A stretch of 64,000 nt of DNA from Massilia solisilvae (lineage in GTDB: Bacteria; Pseudomonadota; Gammaproteobacteria; Burkholderiales; Burkholderiaceae_D). Both the position numbers and the translations under genes were made by a program. The notes under the pieces are model-generated. The model saw nothing but the letters and a program-made list of their open reading frames with translations, had not been told where the DNA came from and did not search any database. The DNA lies in assembly GCF_024753215.1 (NCBI RefSeq), contig NZ_JANUGV010000005.1, positions 285,445-349,444 on the forward strand, read 5' to 3'. Below, piece by piece: positions 63,269-64,000 of this stretch; position 1 is the first letter of the stretch, and each line of letters starts with the position of its first letter.

Positions 63269-64000
63269 TTACGTTGTGGGAACGGTGATCAGAATTCGTT
63301 TGGCTTCCTGCGCTGAGAAGTCGGCCGTTCCCCATCCGGTTTCGATGGGGCCCTTGATGTGGGAGTCCGTAATTTGTGCACGTAGTTTGCTCGGGGCCAC
63401 CTCGCCCGTAACGTCGGTAAATTCTACGCGTCGATCTGCGGCACCTGAATGATTTGTGATGATTGCGCCAGTCTTCCGATCAACTCTCGGCAATGCATTA
63501 ATCATCTTATCTCGGCTTGCCGGACAAAACACAATTTGTTCGCCGCCACCTTCCAGGTAATAACTCGTCCCGTCAATTTTTTGGCTGGCGGCAGGGCCGC
63601 GCCATACGTGCAGCGTCTCCCCAGCTTTAACCTCGTATTCTACAAACCAACCGTTCTGATTCCAATCTGGCTTAACGGCGAACTTGCTGCGCCATTCATC
63701 CCGGTTCTTGAGGGCCTTGAATGCCTCCTCAGAGATCCAAAACATGCCAGCGCCTTCGTTGGATGGATCGACGATCCGATATAGTTTTGCAGGACCCCTA
63801 ATCGCGTCCGCTCGTAGCGCACCGCGTGCTGAAAAGGTTTCGACGATATTTCGATCAAGCTTGGGATGGTGGGGATGTTCTCTCATCAGCTCGTCGAGCT
63901 TTCTTCTCTTCATCTCCAGAGGAGGGTGCTTCATGCTTCCTGTAAACTCTTTTGCCCAAGCTGGCGGCATTGCATTGATCAGCTTTGCTGCTCCGGATTC
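63269..64000 (-). CDS. C-terminal part of a probable polymorphic/T6SS toxin (partial)
   Basis: The reading frame stays open to the right edge; an internal ATG lies at 63970 but the coding sequence (ESGAAKLINA before it) suggests a larger protein. Visible are a basic linker (EMKRRKLDELMREHPHHPK), then a compact domain with LYRIVDPSNEGAGMFWISEE, DEWRSKFAVKPDWNQNGWFV, VWRGPAASQKIDG and YYLEGGGEQIVFCPASRDKM. I recall a similar C-terminal domain in Burkholderia-type effector-like proteins; a relation to NAD-processing TNT or ART folds is only a guess. Low GC, tight coupling to the next gene and the nearby PAAR gene support a toxin role. Confidence 0.55.
   Translation of the reverse strand, partial: ESGAAKLINAMPPAWAKEFTGSMKHPPLEMKRRKLDELMREHPHHPKLDRNIVETFSARGALRADAIRGPAKLYRIVDPSNEGAGMFWISEEAFKALKNRDEWRSKFAVKPDWNQNGWFVEYEVKAGETLHVWRGPAASQKIDGTSYYLEGGGEQIVFCPASRDKMINALPRVDRKTGAIITNHSGAADRRVEFTDVTGEVAPSKLRAQITDSHIKGPIETGWGTADFSAQEAKRILITVPTT

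Overview
The window is GC-rich chromosomal DNA from a betaproteobacterium, most likely Oxalobacteraceae (Massilia/Janthinobacterium/Duganella-like). The reasons are the petABC operon with a proteobacterial bc1 complex, the gpsA-secB-grxC-rhodanese/gpmA arrangement, the hslVU-dksA-COG0523-xerC-DUF484-dapF-lpxL-metK neighbourhood, the SAH riboswitch in front of ahcY-holin-metF, Gram-negative porins, and two families of hairpin-forming intergenic repeats. The genus is inferred from gene content; no rRNA is present to fix it. No tRNA, rRNA, CRISPR array, IS element or prophage was recognised.

Layout. 1-2280: cytochrome bc1 genes petABC on the minus strand (petC runs off the left edge). 2549-5245: mscL, a membrane-anchored HtrA protease, a DUF2461 protein and a small cupin. 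5387-7764: gpsA, secB, grxC and a rhodanese on the minus strand. 7852-12484: gpmA, an EnvC-like amidase activator, an S41 protease and a MoeB/ThiF-type E1-like enzyme. 12612-23701: a complete type II secretion operon in the unusual order G-H-I-J-K-L-M-N-D-E-F-C, lacking only the prepilin peptidase gene gspO. 23812-32831: a minus-strand housekeeping block (HTH regulator, small basic protein, hslU, hslV, STAS protein, dksA with a very long Ala/Lys-rich N-terminus, His-rich COG0523 GTPase, xerC, DUF484). 32944-37510: two general porins and a Sel1-repeat protein, apparently inserted between DUF484 and dapF. 37581-44441: dapF, two lipid A acyltransferase-family genes, metK, then the SAH-riboswitch-controlled ahcY, a holin-family membrane protein and metF, which form a methyl-cycle cluster. 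44575-52643: 5-formyl-THF cyclo-ligase, a soluble lytic transglycosylase, an NDUFA9-like protein, a GST, cca, a membrane diguanylate cyclase and a GNAT acetyltransferase. 52785-58224: Lrp regulator, 4-hydroxyphenylpyruvate dioxygenase and a fused indolepyruvate:ferredoxin oxidoreductase, an aromatic 2-oxoacid catabolic set. 58437-61909: two secreted peptidases. 61951-64000: a PAAR protein, a probable immunity protein and the C-terminal part of a probable toxin, of visibly lower GC than the rest.

Two intergenic repeat families punctuate the window. Family A (arms like GTAGGGTGGGC ... GCCCACGCGTTCAA) occurs near 5.3, 11.6, 23.7, 27.2, 54.6 and, degenerate, 58.3 kb. Family B (CGTCGTCCCCGCG ... 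CGGGGACCCAT) occurs as inverted pairs near 24.9, 41.6, 44.5 and 52.7 kb. Nearly all sit between genes, mostly at operon ends.

Most of the window is conserved core genome. The most interesting accessory piece is the right-edge PAAR/immunity/toxin module, which looks like recently acquired interbacterial-antagonism cargo. Second is the DksA with a histone-H1-like N-terminal extension beside a His-rich metallochaperone GTPase.
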